From positions 744,001 through 808,000 of the forward strand of contig NZ_CP072611.1 of NCBI RefSeq assembly GCF_017815515.1: 64,000 nt of DNA, written 5' to 3'. The translations under genes and the position numbers were made by a program. Positions 15,818-24,417 of the stretch are shown here, in pieces. Below the pieces are notes generated by a model, which saw only the letters and a program-made list of their open reading frames with translations, was not told the origin of the DNA and ran no database searches. Every line of letters starts with the position of its first letter. Positions within the stretch are counted from its first letter, which is position 1. This stretch comes from Aureimonas populi (GTDB lineage Bacteria; Pseudomonadota; Alphaproteobacteria; Rhizobiales; Rhizobiaceae).

Positions 15818-17350
15818 TCATGGAAGCAGGGCGCCGAAGTCGCGATCGAGCTGCGCCAGCGACGAGTCGATGTGGTCGCGCCGTGCCGCGATCCATTCCT
15901 CCTGCGCCTGAAGACGCTCTCTCGCTTCGGCGATCATCCGCTCGACCTCCGCCGGTTGCGGGCCGCCCGATGTCGCGCGATTGTTGACGATGGCCACCGG
16001 ATCGAGCGCCGCCCGGAACTGCTCCTCGCTCAAGGGAAGTTCACGAGGATAGTCCGGGTCGTCCTCCACCGTCACGGCGTAGATGCGCCGGGCTTCCTCA
16101 TAGGGGAAGTCGAGAGGGCCGATGCCCTCGGCCCGCGCGAAACCGACGATCTGCGAGGCCACCTCATGCCCCTCGCGGAACGGCAGGCCGTGATCGCGCA
16201 TCAGGATGTCGGCGATCTCCTGCGAGGCCGTCCAGTCGCTGTTCAGCTCCTCCAGCGCCCGCTCCGGGCTGATGACGAGCGCCTTCAGGACCCTGTCGAG
16301 CCCCGCCAGCGCCTGGATGCCGGCATCCACCATCCGCGAATTGGCACCGACATCCTTCGGGTCGCTCATGCCCGGCGTGATGTTGTGCGTTTGCAGGACC
16401 GGCCCCATGGCCAGCGTGACCGCATGGGAGGCGTCGCTTCTTGTATCGTTGAGCAGCCCCGGATTGCGCTTCTGGGGCATCGCCGAGGAGACGAAGGTGT
16501 TCCCGCCCCCTTCCTCCAGCAGAATCCAGGGCCGCGTCTGCGCGTATTGGGTCAGCACGTCCTCGATGAAGTTGCCCGTGTGCAGGGCGACCGACGTGAC
16601 GATGGAGGCGACCTCGACCGGCTGGTCCATGGACGAGATCTGCGAGGCGTCGTAGGCGTTGTCGACCAAGGCCGCGAAGCCGAGATAGTCGGCCATGCGC
16701 TGGCGATTCAGCGGCCAGCCCGTTCCGTTCAGGACCGTCGTTCCCATGGGGGAGCGGTCCACCCGCGCATAAGCCTCGCGGATTTTCTGCGCGTCCCGGT
16801 CGAGGCCCGCCGCATGGCCGAGGAGATAGTGGGCGAAGCTGTTGGGCTGGGCCGCCACGCCGTTCGTGTAGTTCGGCACGATCGTCTCGACATGCCCCGC
16901 CGCAAGGTCCACCAGCGTGCGGGACGTGGTGTTCAGTTGCCCCGCCAGTTCCAGAAGCTTCTCGCGCAGGATCGCGGCCCGGTAGGTCGCGTGCATGTCC
17001 TGGCTGGAGCGGCCCGCATGGAGCAGCGTCACCTCCGCCCCGCCCGCCTCGATCAGCAGGGGCTCGAACCGGATGACGGCCGAGGGCCGCTCGGCGCCAG
17101 CCTGCGAACCATTCTCGATGACGTCCGCCAACGCCGCCGCGATACCCGGCACCAAGGCCTCGTCCAGCAGCCCTTCCTCGCTGTTGATGACCGTCGTCGC
17201 CTTGTTGATCTCGCCGAGCCAGAAGAACTCGTCGCGCTCGGCTCCCTGGGCGAAGGCGAGCGTGGATGAGAGCATGAGAACGCCCGCCAGGACGGGCGAA
17301 CGCATCGCCATCCCGAGCCTCGGCCCCGATGGACTGAACCCTTTTGTCAT
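15818..17350 (-). CDS. Argininosuccinate-lyase-like protein with a signal peptide
   Basis: 510-residue member of the fumarase/aspartase superfamily, closest in layout to argininosuccinate lyase: HAGRSSQDMH (111-120, versus HTxRSRNDQ), a YTNGVAAQPN segment (161-170) and the signature SSAMPQKRNP (288-297). Family members cleave C-N or C-O bonds and release fumarate. Two features are odd. First, there is an N-terminal signal peptide (hydrophobic SPVLAGVLMLSSTLAFA, cleavage near AFA/Q), so it should act in the periplasm; classical ArgH is cytosolic. Second, the Thr-His of the ArgH THLQ motif reads Thr-Asn (T162-N163). It is therefore unlikely to serve arginine synthesis. The ATG at 17350 has GGGAGG 8 bases upstream; an upstream in-frame extension would add an Arg-rich block. 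Confidence 0.8.
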   Translation of the reverse strand: MTKGFSPSGPRLGMAMRSPVLAGVLMLSSTLAFAQGAERDEFFWLGEINKATTVINSEEGLLDEALVPGIAAALADVIENGSQAGAERPSAVIRFEPLLIEAGGAEVTLLHAGRSSQDMHATYRAAILREKLLELAGQLNTTSRTLVDLAAGHVETIVPNYTNGVAAQPNSFAHYLLGHAAGLDRDAQKIREAYARVDRSPMGTTVLNGTGWPLNRQRMADYLGFAALVDNAYDASQISSMDQPVEVASIVTSVALHTGNFIEDVLTQYAQTRPWILLEEGGGNTFVSSAMPQKRNPGLLNDTRSDASHAVTLAMGPVLQTHNITPGMSDPKDVGANSRMVDAGIQALAGLDRVLKALVISPERALEELNSDWTASQEIADILMRDHGLPFREGHEVASQIVGFARAEGIGPLDFPYEEARRIYAVTVEDDPDYPRELPLSEEQFRAALDPVAIVNNRATSGGPQPAEVERMIAEARERLQAQEEWIAARRDHIDSSLAQLDRDFGALLP

Positions 17351-17508
17351 CGCAGTAGCCTCCCGTCTTCTGCGCCGCCTTCCTCCAAGGCGGTGAAGGG
17401 CCATGAGATGCGCCAAAAGCGGCGAACGAACGGCAGGCAGGAAAGCCGGCGGCGGTCAGCGAGCCTCATGTCCGGCCTTCGACGGCCTCACCCCCGCCAG
17501 GTTCAACC

Positions 17509-17830
17509 TTATTCGGCCCGCAGGCCCGCCGCCATGAGGCAGAACGCTTCGATGGCCTTCGGCAGGACGGACTGCGGATCTTCGCTGGCCGCCACCCGGA
17601 GGGCCGCATTGAGCGCAGCGCCGTTGAGAAGGCGGGCGGCGGCCTCGATATCGACAGGCTTCATGGCGCCCTCGAAGACCAGCCCGGCGACCGCCTGCTT
17701 CGTCATCTGGAGACAGGCGTTCTGGCTTGGCCATTGCGACGGATCGCCGAGGAAAGCGGGACGGTCCAGAAGCACGATCCGCTGCACTTCGGGGTCATGG
17801 CCGTGAAGAACGAGATATTCTCGCGCCCAC
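17509..17830 (-). pseudogene. TetR-family regulator remnant, C-terminal half only
   Basis: The reading frame encodes a recognisable TetR C-terminal region: HGHDPEVQRIVLLDRPAFLG, then an amphipathic stretch to the stop (EAFCLMAAGLRAE). The frame can be followed upstream as REYLVLH but then becomes unlike any TetR, and no helix-turn-helix domain or start codon with ribosome site is found. About half the gene is missing. It ends against a ridA remnant on the other strand. Only a GTG at 17787 could restart translation, giving a 92-residue piece without a DNA-binding domain. Confidence 0.65.
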
Positions 17831-17922
17831 CCTATCCGAGCAGGATCGCGATCAGCGTCAACTGGCTCGCGGGCTTCGACGTCGAAATCAAGGTCATCGC
17901 GCGCATTCCAACCACGGCATAG
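17800..17922 (+). pseudogene. RidA (YjgF/L-PSP) family remnant, C-terminal end only
   Basis: About 40 residues read like the end of a RidA enamine deaminase: MAVKNEIFSRPPYPSRIAIS, with the conserved PYPxR motif, then a VEIKVIARIP strand and a stop. Full-length RidA is about 125-130 residues, and the N-terminal two thirds are absent upstream. The remnant abuts and overlaps the tetR remnant in the opposite direction, which suggests that one deletion removed the 5' halves of a divergent pair. Confidence 0.6.
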
Positions 17923-18086
17923 ATGCGACGGCCCACGGCCTCCGGGAGAGGCGCGCGCCCTCGCTCCCCGGTCGAAGCAACGGGCGGTCGACGGCCGGGT
18001 GCATCATGGCCATCTCTCCGCCTGCCTATCAGCGTGCATCGTGCCGCGCCCCATTAAAAATGCCGGCATGGCACTTGAACTCCACT

Positions 18087-18094
18087 GGTATACC
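18087..18094. promoter_or_regulatory. GGTATACC palindrome, candidate GntR (FCD) operator
   Basis: A perfect 8-base palindrome with flanking T and G, in an A/T-rich stretch 45 bases before the gntR start. FCD-type GntR regulators often bind short sites with a GTATAC-like centre, so autoregulation of the gntR - lyase/aldolase - SDR operon is plausible. Confidence 0.4.
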
Positions 18095-18138
18095 GATAAA
18101 CAATCAAGGTGTGGATGAATTCGGCGGGGAGGCGTTCC

Positions 18139-18822
18139 ATGTCCGGTGCGACCGAAGCGAGCGTGGCCCCCTCCGCCCTTCCCCGCGAGGGAGACGGGCA
18201 GTTGGGCGAACGCGTCTACCAGACGCTTCTCGACATGATCCTCCAGCGGAAACTGCCCTCGGGCTCCGTGCTTCAGGAGCGCCGGATCGCCGAGAGTCTG
18301 GGCGTATCGCGCACGCCGGTGCGCGAGGCGCTGAACCGGCTGGAGACGGAGGGCATGGCCAGCCGCGACGCGGGGCGCATCCTCGTCGTGCGCGGCCTCT
18401 CCACGCGCGAAGTGATCGAGGCGCTGAACGTGCGTCGCATCCTGGAAGGCGAGGCGGCGGCGCTGGCCGCGGGCCGCATCCCCGCCGCCGAGCTCGACGC
18501 CGCCGAGAGCGCCATCGCGCGGCTGGTCGCCAAGGACGCGCCGGGCGTGGAGGAGCACCGCGCGATCGACGACATGCTGCATGGGGCGATCGCCACCCAT
18601 AGCGGCAACGCGCTGCTCGCCCGGATGATCGGCGACCTGCGGCTGAAGACGTACATGTTCAACCTCGAGCGCATTCCCGAGCGGTTCCGCAAGGGGCACC
18701 AGGAGCATCTCGACATCATCGCCGCGCTGCGCGCCGGCAAGCGCGGGCGCGCCCGCGCGATGGTGGAGGCGCATGTCGAAAACGTGAAGAAGAGCATCAT
18801 CGCGATGCTTTCCGCCATATGA
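18139..18822 (+). CDS. GntR-family transcriptional regulator, FCD subfamily
   Basis: 227-residue DNA-binding regulator. The winged helix-turn-helix spans about residues 20-85 (ERVYQTLLDMILQRKLPSGS, RIAESLGVSRTPVREALNRL). An all-helical FCD ligand-binding domain follows, with conserved metal or ligand residues in RRILEGEAAAL, the DDMLHGAIA segment and the terminal HVENVKKS helix. Such proteins usually sense a carboxylic acid or sugar acid. The ATG at 18139 follows GGGGAGG with 6-base spacing; the ORF extends upstream without support. It lies 20 bases before the DapA-like gene, so the three plus-strand genes form an operon that it probably controls. Confidence 0.9.
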   Translation: MSGATEASVAPSALPREGDGQLGERVYQTLLDMILQRKLPSGSVLQERRIAESLGVSRTPVREALNRLETEGMASRDAGRILVVRGLSTREVIEALNVRRILEGEAAALAAGRIPAAELDAAESAIARLVAKDAPGVEEHRAIDDMLHGAIATHSGNALLARMIGDLRLKTYMFNLERIPERFRKGHQEHLDIIAALRAGKRGRARAMVEAHVENVKKSIIAMLSAI

Positions 18823-18842
18823 AGACGCCATAAGGAGTGACC

Positions 18843-19772
18843 ATGGCAGCCGAACGGATCAACGAATCGACCCGCGGGGTCTACGTCATCTCCCCCACCC
18901 CCTTCGGCGAGGACGGGTCGCTGGACCTCGCCAGCACCGACCGCCTCGCCGACTTCTACCTCGATAAGGGCGTCACGGGCTTCACCATCCTCGGCATCCT
19001 CGGTGAGGCGACCAAGCTCACGCCCGATGAATCGCGCCTCTTCCTTCATCGCTACCTGAAGCGCATCGGCGGCGCGAAGCCGGTGATCGTGGGGGCCAGC
19101 AATCCCGGCACCGACAATCTCGTGCGCTTCTCGCAGGGAGCGATGGAGGCGGGCGCGGCCGGCGTAATGGTCGCGCCCATCCCGGGCTTGAGGACCGACG
19201 ATCAGGTCTACGCCTATTTCGAGACCGTGCTCTCGCGCCTCGAGGGCATTCCCGTCTGCTACCAGGACTATCCGCAGACGACGGGCGTGTGGACCTCGGT
19301 CGCGGTGCTGCACCGGCTGATCGACGCCTTCCCCAACCTCGTCATGCTCAAGCACGAGGAATCGCCCGGGCTGACCAAGATCACGAAGCTGCGCGAGCGC
19401 TCCGACAAGGGCGAGGGCCGGCGCATCTCCATCCTCGTCGGCAATGGCGGGCTCCATCTGCCGCAGGAGCTGCGCCGGGGCGTGGACGGCGCAATGACCG
19501 GCTTTGCCTATCCCGAGATGCTGGTGGAGGTGTGCCGGCGCTTCTTCGACGGCGACAAGGAGGGCGCCGAGGACGTCTTCGACCGCTATCTGCCCATCCT
19601 TCGTCATGAGCAGCAGCTCGGCTTCGGCTTCGCCGTGCGCAAGGAGATCCTGCGCCGGCGCGGCGCCATCGCCACCGCCCATGTGCGCCACCCGGGGCCC
19701 AAGCTCAATCCGCGCGACATCCAGGAGCTCGACGAGCTGATGGCCCGCCTCGACACGAAACTGAAGGACTGA
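18843..19772 (+). CDS. DapA-family (N-acetylneuraminate lyase/dihydrodipicolinate synthase-like) aldolase or dehydratase
   Basis: 309-residue class I aldolase-fold enzyme. It has the Schiff-base Lys170 ([12 protein letters not shown]), the proton-relay Tyr143 ([10 protein letters not shown]) and the [14 protein letters not shown] motif corresponding to GTTGE. The Arg that binds the second substrate in true dihydrodipicolinate synthase (YNVPSRTG) is absent here (YPQTTG), so it is not expected to make lysine precursors. Members of this branch split or dehydrate keto-acid sugars or related pyruvate adducts. The ATG at 18843 follows TAAGGAG. It is flanked by a GntR regulator and an SDR, with a TRAP carboxylate transporter convergent, which suggests sugar-acid catabolism. 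The substrate is not known. Confidence 0.85.
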   Translation: MAAERINESTRGVYVISPTPFGEDGSLDLASTDRLADFYLDKGVTGFTILGILGEATKLTPDESRLFLHRYLKRIGGAKPVIVGASNPGTDNLVRFSQGAMEAGAAGVMVAPIPGLRTDDQVYAYFETVLSRLEGIPVCYQDYPQTTGVWTSVAVLHRLIDAFPNLVMLKHEESPGLTKITKLRERSDKGEGRRISILVGNGGLHLPQELRRGVDGAMTGFAYPEMLVEVCRRFFDGDKEGAEDVFDRYLPILRHEQQLGFGFAVRKEILRRRGAIATAHVRHPGPKLNPRDIQELDELMARLDTKLKD

Positions 19773-19776
19773 CCCC

Positions 19777-20562
19777 ATGGATCTTGGACTGAACGGCAAG
19801 CGCGCCCTGGTGCTGGGCGCGACACGCGGGCTCGGCAACGCCATCGCCCGCACGCTCCACGCCGAGGGGGCGCATGTGGTGCTCGGCGGGCGCAACGCGC
19901 AGAGCCTCGAGGCGGCGGCGGCGCAATTGAGCGGCGGGGCCGGCGCCTCCACGCTTCTCGTCGACCTTGCCGATGCGCAGGGCGTGGCGGCCGCGATCGG
20001 GACGCTGGGCGAACGCGGGCGGACCGCCATCGACATCCTCGTCGCCAATGGCGGGGGCCCGCGCCCCGGCTCGGTTCTGGACGTCTCCGCCGAGGAATGG
20101 CAGCAGAGCTTCGAGACCATGATCGGCTCGATCTTCTCCCTCACCGGCCATCTGGTGCCGGCCATGCGCCAGCGCGGCTGGGGGCGCGTCGTCAATGTCG
20201 TGTCCTCGGGCGTGCAGCAGCCCATCCCCAATCTCGGCATGTCGAACGCGCTGCGCGCCTCGCTGGTGGGCTATGCCAAGACGCTGGCGACCGAGGTCGC
20301 GGGCGACGGGGTGACGGTGAACTGCGTCCTGCCCGGCCGCATCGCCACCGACCGGCTGCGCCAGCTCGACGAGGCCGCCGCCAGGCGCACCGACAAATCC
20401 CTCGCCGAGGTCGAGAAGGCCTCCAGGGCCACGATCCCCGCCGGGCGCTACGGCGACCCGCAGGAATTCGCGGACGTCGTCGCCTTCCTCGCCAGCGAGC
20501 GGGCAAGCTACGTCACCGGCTCGCAGGTGCGCATCGACGGCGGCCTGATCCGAAGCGTCTAA
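19777..20562 (+). CDS. SDR-family protein lacking the usual Tyr-x-x-x-Lys pair
   Basis: 261-residue Rossmann-fold protein with a good nucleotide site ([14 protein letters not shown], residues 11-24; [10 protein letters not shown]) and the C-terminal [15 protein letters not shown] block typical of short-chain dehydrogenases. The catalytic Ser is present ([10 protein letters not shown]), but the expected YxxxK reads MSNAL within [16 protein letters not shown]. This replacement is a known recurring form among SDRs annotated as 3-oxoacyl-ACP reductase, and its chemistry is unclear. It follows the DapA-like gene after 4 bases and is the last gene of that operon. It might be an oxidoreductase using other residues or a non-catalytic binding protein. 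Confidence 0.85.
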   Translation: MDLGLNGKRALVLGATRGLGNAIARTLHAEGAHVVLGGRNAQSLEAAAAQLSGGAGASTLLVDLADAQGVAAAIGTLGERGRTAIDILVANGGGPRPGSVLDVSAEEWQQSFETMIGSIFSLTGHLVPAMRQRGWGRVVNVVSSGVQQPIPNLGMSNALRASLVGYAKTLATEVAGDGVTVNCVLPGRIATDRLRQLDEAAARRTDKSLAEVEKASRATIPAGRYGDPQEFADVVAFLASERASYVTGSQVRIDGGLIRSV

Positions 20563-20584
20563 GTCCGCTGCCACAGGAGATGCG

Positions 20585-20613
20585 GCATGAGGCGCCACCG
20601 ATCCGCCTCATGC
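20585..20613. terminator. Stem-loop between convergent operons (1)
   Basis: GCATGAGGCG, 9-base loop, CGCCTCATGC: a perfect 10-base stem 22 bases after the SDR stop. It lies in the 329-base gap between the SDR gene and the convergent TRAP genes; apart from this and the next stem-loop the gap holds nothing recognisable. No T-run. Confidence 0.5.
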
Positions 20614-20658
20614 GCGCGACCTCGCGGCGGCCGGGAACGAACCGAGATGCCGATCGAG

Positions 20659-20687
20659 AAGGGCCGGGCGCTGATCGTCCGGCCCTT
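20659..20687. terminator. Stem-loop between convergent operons (2)
   Basis: AAGGGCCGG, 11-base loop, CCGGCCCTT: a perfect 9-base stem ending in TT on the plus strand and, by symmetry, on the minus strand. A second candidate terminator in the convergent gap. Confidence 0.45.
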
Positions 20688-20891
20688 GCGGAAGGTGAAA
20701 GCGCCCTGCCCCGCGCGCGGGCCGGCCCACAGGCGGCCTGTGCCGGCCGCCATCGAGGCAGTCAAGATGGATGGGCCTCCTCGCCCGGCCTTTGCAGGCC
20801 GAACCGGCCCGCGCTTCGCCGAGCCCGTCATCGCAGCGGGCAACGGTGGCTCCGCTCAACTCGACCGAGCGCCTTTCGTGCTCGCGGGGCC

Positions 20892-22193
20892 TCAGTTTCG
20901 CGCCGCCATGCGGTCCGGCAACCACGTCACCAGCTCCGGCACGGCCGAGACGAAGATCGTGAACAGCGCCATGATCACGAAGAAAGGGAAGGTCGCCCGG
21001 GCGATACGGTAGATCGGCTCGCCCGTCAGGCTCTGCAGCACGAAGAGGTTGAAGCCGACCGGCGGCGTGATCTGGGCCAGCTCGATCACCAGGATCAGGA
21101 AGATGCCGAACCAGATCGGGTCGTAGCCGGCGGCCACCACCATGGGCAGGGCGATGGGCAGCGTCATGACCATCAGCGAGAGCCCCTCCAGGACGCAGCC
21201 GAGCACGATGTAGACACCCAGCAGCACCACCATCAGCATGAAGGGCGACAGACCCAGCGCCTCCACCGCGTTGGCCGCCGCGCGCGGAATGCCGAGGAAG
21301 CCCATGGCGGTGGACAGGAACATGGCCCCGGCGATGATGAGGCCGATCATGCTCGTGGTGCAGGCGGCGGAGACGAGCGCCTCCCACAGGCCCTTCAGCG
21401 TCAGTCCGCGCTGGGCGATCGCCAGCGCCAGCGCGCCGAACACGCCGACGGCGGCCGCCTCCGAGGGGCTGGCGAGGCCCGCATACATCGATCCCATCAC
21501 CATCACGATGAGCCCCGCGATCGGCAGGATGCCCAGCGCCGCGCGCAGGCGCTCGCCCCAGCTGTAGCTGGCATGGTCGTCGGGAACGACGCCCGGACGC
21601 AGCTTGGCCACCGCGCCGAGATAGCCCATGTAGAGCGCCGCGATGCACAGCCCCGGAACGATGCCGGCGATGAAAAGGCGGATGATCGAGGTCTGCGACA
21701 GGACGCCGTAGATGATCATCATGGTGGAGGGCGGGATCAGGAAGCCGAGCGTTCCCGCGCCCGCCAGCGAGCCCATCACCAGATCCTTGTCGTAGCCGCG
21801 CTTGAGGAGCTGGTGCGCGGTGATCTTGCCGACCGTCACCGTCGTGGCGGCCGAGGAGCCGGTGATGGTGGCGAACAGCGTGCAGCCGAGGACGTTGACG
21901 TGCAGCAGCCGGCCCGGCAGGCGCTGCGTCCACGGCACGAGGGCGGAGAACAGAAGCTCCGACAGCCGCGTGCGGAACAGAAGCTCGGCCATGAGCACGA
22001 AGAGAGGCAGGGCAACCAGCTCCGGGCTCGTCACGGAATTCCAGGTGATCTGGCCGAGCAGCCGGTCGACCGGCATGGAGCGCAGCAACGCCAGCGAACC
22101 CGCGCCCACCCCCAGGAGCGCGATGCCGATCCAGACGCCGGAGGTGAGGAGAAGGGCCATAAGCCCGAGGACGGTGCCGATGGGAAGCGCCAT
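20892..22193 (-). CDS. dctM: TRAP transporter large permease (DctM)
   Basis: 433-residue inner-membrane protein, the usual DctM length, with about 12 predicted hydrophobic segments. DctM hallmarks include NVLGCTLFATITGSSAATT, GAGTLGFLIPPSTMMIIYG, GLASPSEAAAVGVFGA and QITPPVGFNLFVLQ. It forms the sodium-driven channel subunit of a tripartite ATP-independent periplasmic transporter with the two genes upstream (order P-Q-M on the minus strand, 13 bases from dctQ). Its position opposite the GntR/DapA-like operon suggests that the imported ligand is a carboxylic or sugar acid handled there. Confidence 0.95.
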   Translation of the reverse strand: MALPIGTVLGLMALLLTSGVWIGIALLGVGAGSLALLRSMPVDRLLGQITWNSVTSPELVALPLFVLMAELLFRTRLSELLFSALVPWTQRLPGRLLHVNVLGCTLFATITGSSAATTVTVGKITAHQLLKRGYDKDLVMGSLAGAGTLGFLIPPSTMMIIYGVLSQTSIIRLFIAGIVPGLCIAALYMGYLGAVAKLRPGVVPDDHASYSWGERLRAALGILPIAGLIVMVMGSMYAGLASPSEAAAVGVFGALALAIAQRGLTLKGLWEALVSAACTTSMIGLIIAGAMFLSTAMGFLGIPRAAANAVEALGLSPFMLMVVLLGVYIVLGCVLEGLSLMVMTLPIALPMVVAAGYDPIWFGIFLILVIELAQITPPVGFNLFVLQSLTGEPIYRIARATFPFFVIMALFTIFVSAVPELVTWLPDRMAARN

Positions 22194-22206
22194 GAGGCGT
22201 GGCTCT

Positions 22207-22785
22207 CTAGTGGTCGGCCATCAGCGTGGAAACCTTGGTCTCCGTAGGCTGGCCGAGCAGGATCAGGAACAGGCGGCCGACGAGCTGCAAGTCCAGCATG
22301 ACGAGCCCGAGCAGCATCAGCCCCTGCGGGATGTACAGGGGCGTGCGCATGTAGGTGGGGGAGGCCGCACCGGAGACCCAGGCGGTCGAGACCATGGTGA
22401 ACAGCGCGCTCGTGACGACGAGCATGATCGCGAGCGCGATCAGCGTCGCGACCGCCTCGCCCACGGCGCGCAGGCGCCGGGGCAGATTGTCGATGAGAAG
22501 GGTCAGCCGCACATGGACGCCACGCCGCAGGGCGGTGGCGGAGGCCAGGAACACCACCGCGCCGATCGAGTAGCCGGCATATTCCCAGGAAAAGTGAATC
22601 GAGCGGCCGAGAAAGGCGCGCGAGAGGACCTCCCCGAAGATCAGGAGGAACATGGCGGCCATGCACAAGGCGCCCAGAACGGCGCCCACGCCCGCGAGAA
22701 AGTCGCAGGCGCCGGTCACGGCCACAGCCGCCGAGGAGGGCGCGGCACGCGCGCCTTGCGTTTCGAGGACGCGCGGCTCGCTCAC
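22207..22785 (-). CDS. dctQ: TRAP transporter small permease (DctQ)
   Basis: 192-residue membrane protein with four hydrophobic helices and the DctQ signatures FGEVLSRAFLGRSIHFSWEY and RRGVHVRLTLLIDNLP. The start is taken as the GTG at 22785, which overlaps the dctP stop as GTGA. The longer ORF would add a basic, non-hydrophobic stretch lying inside dctP. It works between DctP and DctM. Confidence 0.9.
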   Translation of the reverse strand: MSEPRVLETQGARAAPSSAAVAVTGACDFLAGVGAVLGALCMAAMFLLIFGEVLSRAFLGRSIHFSWEYAGYSIGAVVFLASATALRRGVHVRLTLLIDNLPRRLRAVGEAVATLIALAIMLVVTSALFTMVSTAWVSGAASPTYMRTPLYIPQGLMLLGLVMLDLQLVGRLFLILLGQPTETKVSTLMADH

Positions 22786-23771
22786 TGCGCGAGCCTGGCG
22801 GTATAGGCCTCGATCACCTCGCGCCCCTCGGGCACGGCTTCCATGAAGTCCTCCCATATCGGCTGGGCGGCGGCGCGCAGTTCCTCCGAGAGCTCATCCG
22901 AGGGCTGGGTCACGGTCATCCCGTTCTCGGCAAGCCGCTCGGCCATCTCCAGGTCGGTTTGCCGCGCGACATCCCAGAACTGCGGTTGCAATTCGCCCGC
23001 CAGGGTCTCGATGGCTTCCTGGTGTTCGGGCGAAAGCGCGTTCCAGGCATCGAGATTGACGGTGATGACGTTCGGCGAGGCCTGCCAGTTGATCTGGTTG
23101 AAATAGCCGAGGAATTCCCAGAACGAACCGTCGACGCCGGAGGCCGAGGATGTGGTCACGGCATTGATGGCGCCGGAGGCGAGCGCCGAGACGACCTCGC
23201 CCCATGGCAACTGGACCGGAGAGGCGCCCAGCGCGGTGAAGAACTCCGTGCCGTTCCGGTCCACGGTGCGGATGGTGATGCCGGCGATGTCGGAGGCCTC
23301 GGTCACCTCGTTGCGCGTGAAAAGCCCCTGGCCGGGCCAGGGCGTCGTGTAGAGGAATTTCTGGTTGTGCTTGGCCGCCAGCTCCTCGTAGATCGGCCAG
23401 GCCAGTTCCTCCAGGATCGCCAGCTCCTCGAAGTTGCGGGCGAGATAGGGCACGGATTCCAGCCCGAAGAACGGCTCCTCGCCTACCTGCTGGTTGAGGA
23501 GCATGTCGGCGATCGGCACGATGCCGTCGCGCACCACACCCAGCACCTCCGGCCCGCGGAAACCGAGCGTTCCGCCGGTGTGGACCGTGATGTTGACCTC
23601 CCCGCCGGTCACGCGCCCCACCTCCTCGGCAAAGCGCATCGCGTTCTGCGAATGGTAGTTGTTGTCCGGCCAGACCACGAACATGTCCCAGTCGACGGCA
23701 TGGGCGGGCATGACGGCCGACGCCAGAAGGATGGCGTTGGCGGCAGCGAAGGCTCTGACGGACAAGGGCAT
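22782..23771 (-). CDS. dctP: TRAP transporter substrate-binding protein (DctP)
   Basis: 329-residue periplasmic solute-binding protein with a signal peptide (hydrophobic RAFAAANAILLASAVMPAHA, cleavage before VDWDMFVV). DctP features include TGGTLGFRGPEVLGVVRDG, LFTRNEVTEASDIAGITIRT with the conserved Arg that salt-bridges a ligand carboxylate, and VVSALASGAINAVTTSS. The ATG at 23771 gives the right signal peptide; 10 in-frame codons upstream are probably untranslated. The ligand is an organic acid of unknown identity. Confidence 0.9.
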   Translation of the reverse strand: MPLSVRAFAAANAILLASAVMPAHAVDWDMFVVWPDNNYHSQNAMRFAEEVGRVTGGEVNITVHTGGTLGFRGPEVLGVVRDGIVPIADMLLNQQVGEEPFFGLESVPYLARNFEELAILEELAWPIYEELAAKHNQKFLYTTPWPGQGLFTRNEVTEASDIAGITIRTVDRNGTEFFTALGASPVQLPWGEVVSALASGAINAVTTSSASGVDGSFWEFLGYFNQINWQASPNVITVNLDAWNALSPEHQEAIETLAGELQPQFWDVARQTDLEMAERLAENGMTVTQPSDELSEELRAAAQPIWEDFMEAVPEGREVIEAYTARLAQ

Positions 23772-24417
23772 CTCCAATCGTTCCTGACTTGAGCGGGGCA
23801 CGCCGCGGGCAGGCTTCGCCCTTCACCAGGGCGGCGTCGTCGGGGGAGCGGCAGGCATTGCCGTCCGGGATCATCGTATTTCAACGAATCTTCTATACAA
23901 GAAACGATTATAGGCTAAGCCCGCCTATAAAGTGGGCAGACTGCCCTTCGGGGACAGCGCACAGACCCTCCTCGCGGTGGTGCCGCCCTGTAGCAATCGC
24001 CCGTCGAAGCAAGCGACGCCGATCCGTACGACAGACCGTCGTCGCCGATCTCCGCAAGCTCCTTCACGGCAGCTAAGAATGGCGCTCGAGGCTCACCATA
24101 TCGTGCTCCTCCTTATAGGCAGCCGTTAAGGACGGATCGGCCCGTTCGCGACGGATCGTTTCGGCCCGCCTGCTTCGCCTGACAGCCGCGGCGCCGAGGG
24201 AACCCGATTTGTCGCCGGGTCGTTGTGACTCGAATTTGAGGCAAATAATTCTTGAAAGAGCCTGTTCAACATCTGTTGACGATGACGGGTTGCTTTCCGC
24301 TTTTTTCGAGGCGGGGGCCGTCCTATAGTAGTAAAGGCTTAAGTCAGCGCACTGTTGGATCACCTTCACTCGCCGCGCAGTGCAGGGTGTCGGGTCTGAT
24401 CTGGAACGGAGAGCAAG
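23772..24417. other. Intergenic region with the dctP promoter
   Basis: No convincing gene. The part next to dctP (23870-23935) is A/T-rich and carries two candidate operators: TTCT-ATACA-AGAA (near 23891) and the stronger repeat listed at 23908. The remaining 480 bases show several short frames without ribosome sites or family resemblance. Near 24300 a T-run and an A/T-rich stretch may hold the promoter of the small ORF at 24418. Confidence 0.5.
23908..23930. promoter_or_regulatory. Inverted repeat upstream of TRAP genes
   Basis: TTATAGGC, 7 bases, GCCTATAA: perfect 8-base arms about 140 bases before dctP. A likely regulator site for the TRAP operon. It differs from the GGTATACC site near gntR, so GntR is not clearly the ligand. 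Confidence 0.4.

Noticed and set aside
15818-17350. Naming the lyase argH
   Set aside because: Signal peptide, altered THLQ motif and lack of arginine genes nearby argue against argininosuccinate lyase in arginine synthesis.
19777-20562. Calling the SDR a 3-oxoacyl-ACP reductase (FabG)
   Set aside because: The YxxxK pair is absent and no fatty-acid synthesis genes are nearby.
20097-22247. Plus-strand frame of 716 codons across the convergent gap and the TRAP permease
   Set aside because: Extremely rich in Arg, His, Gln and Asp. The opposite strand encodes DctM with all its motifs.
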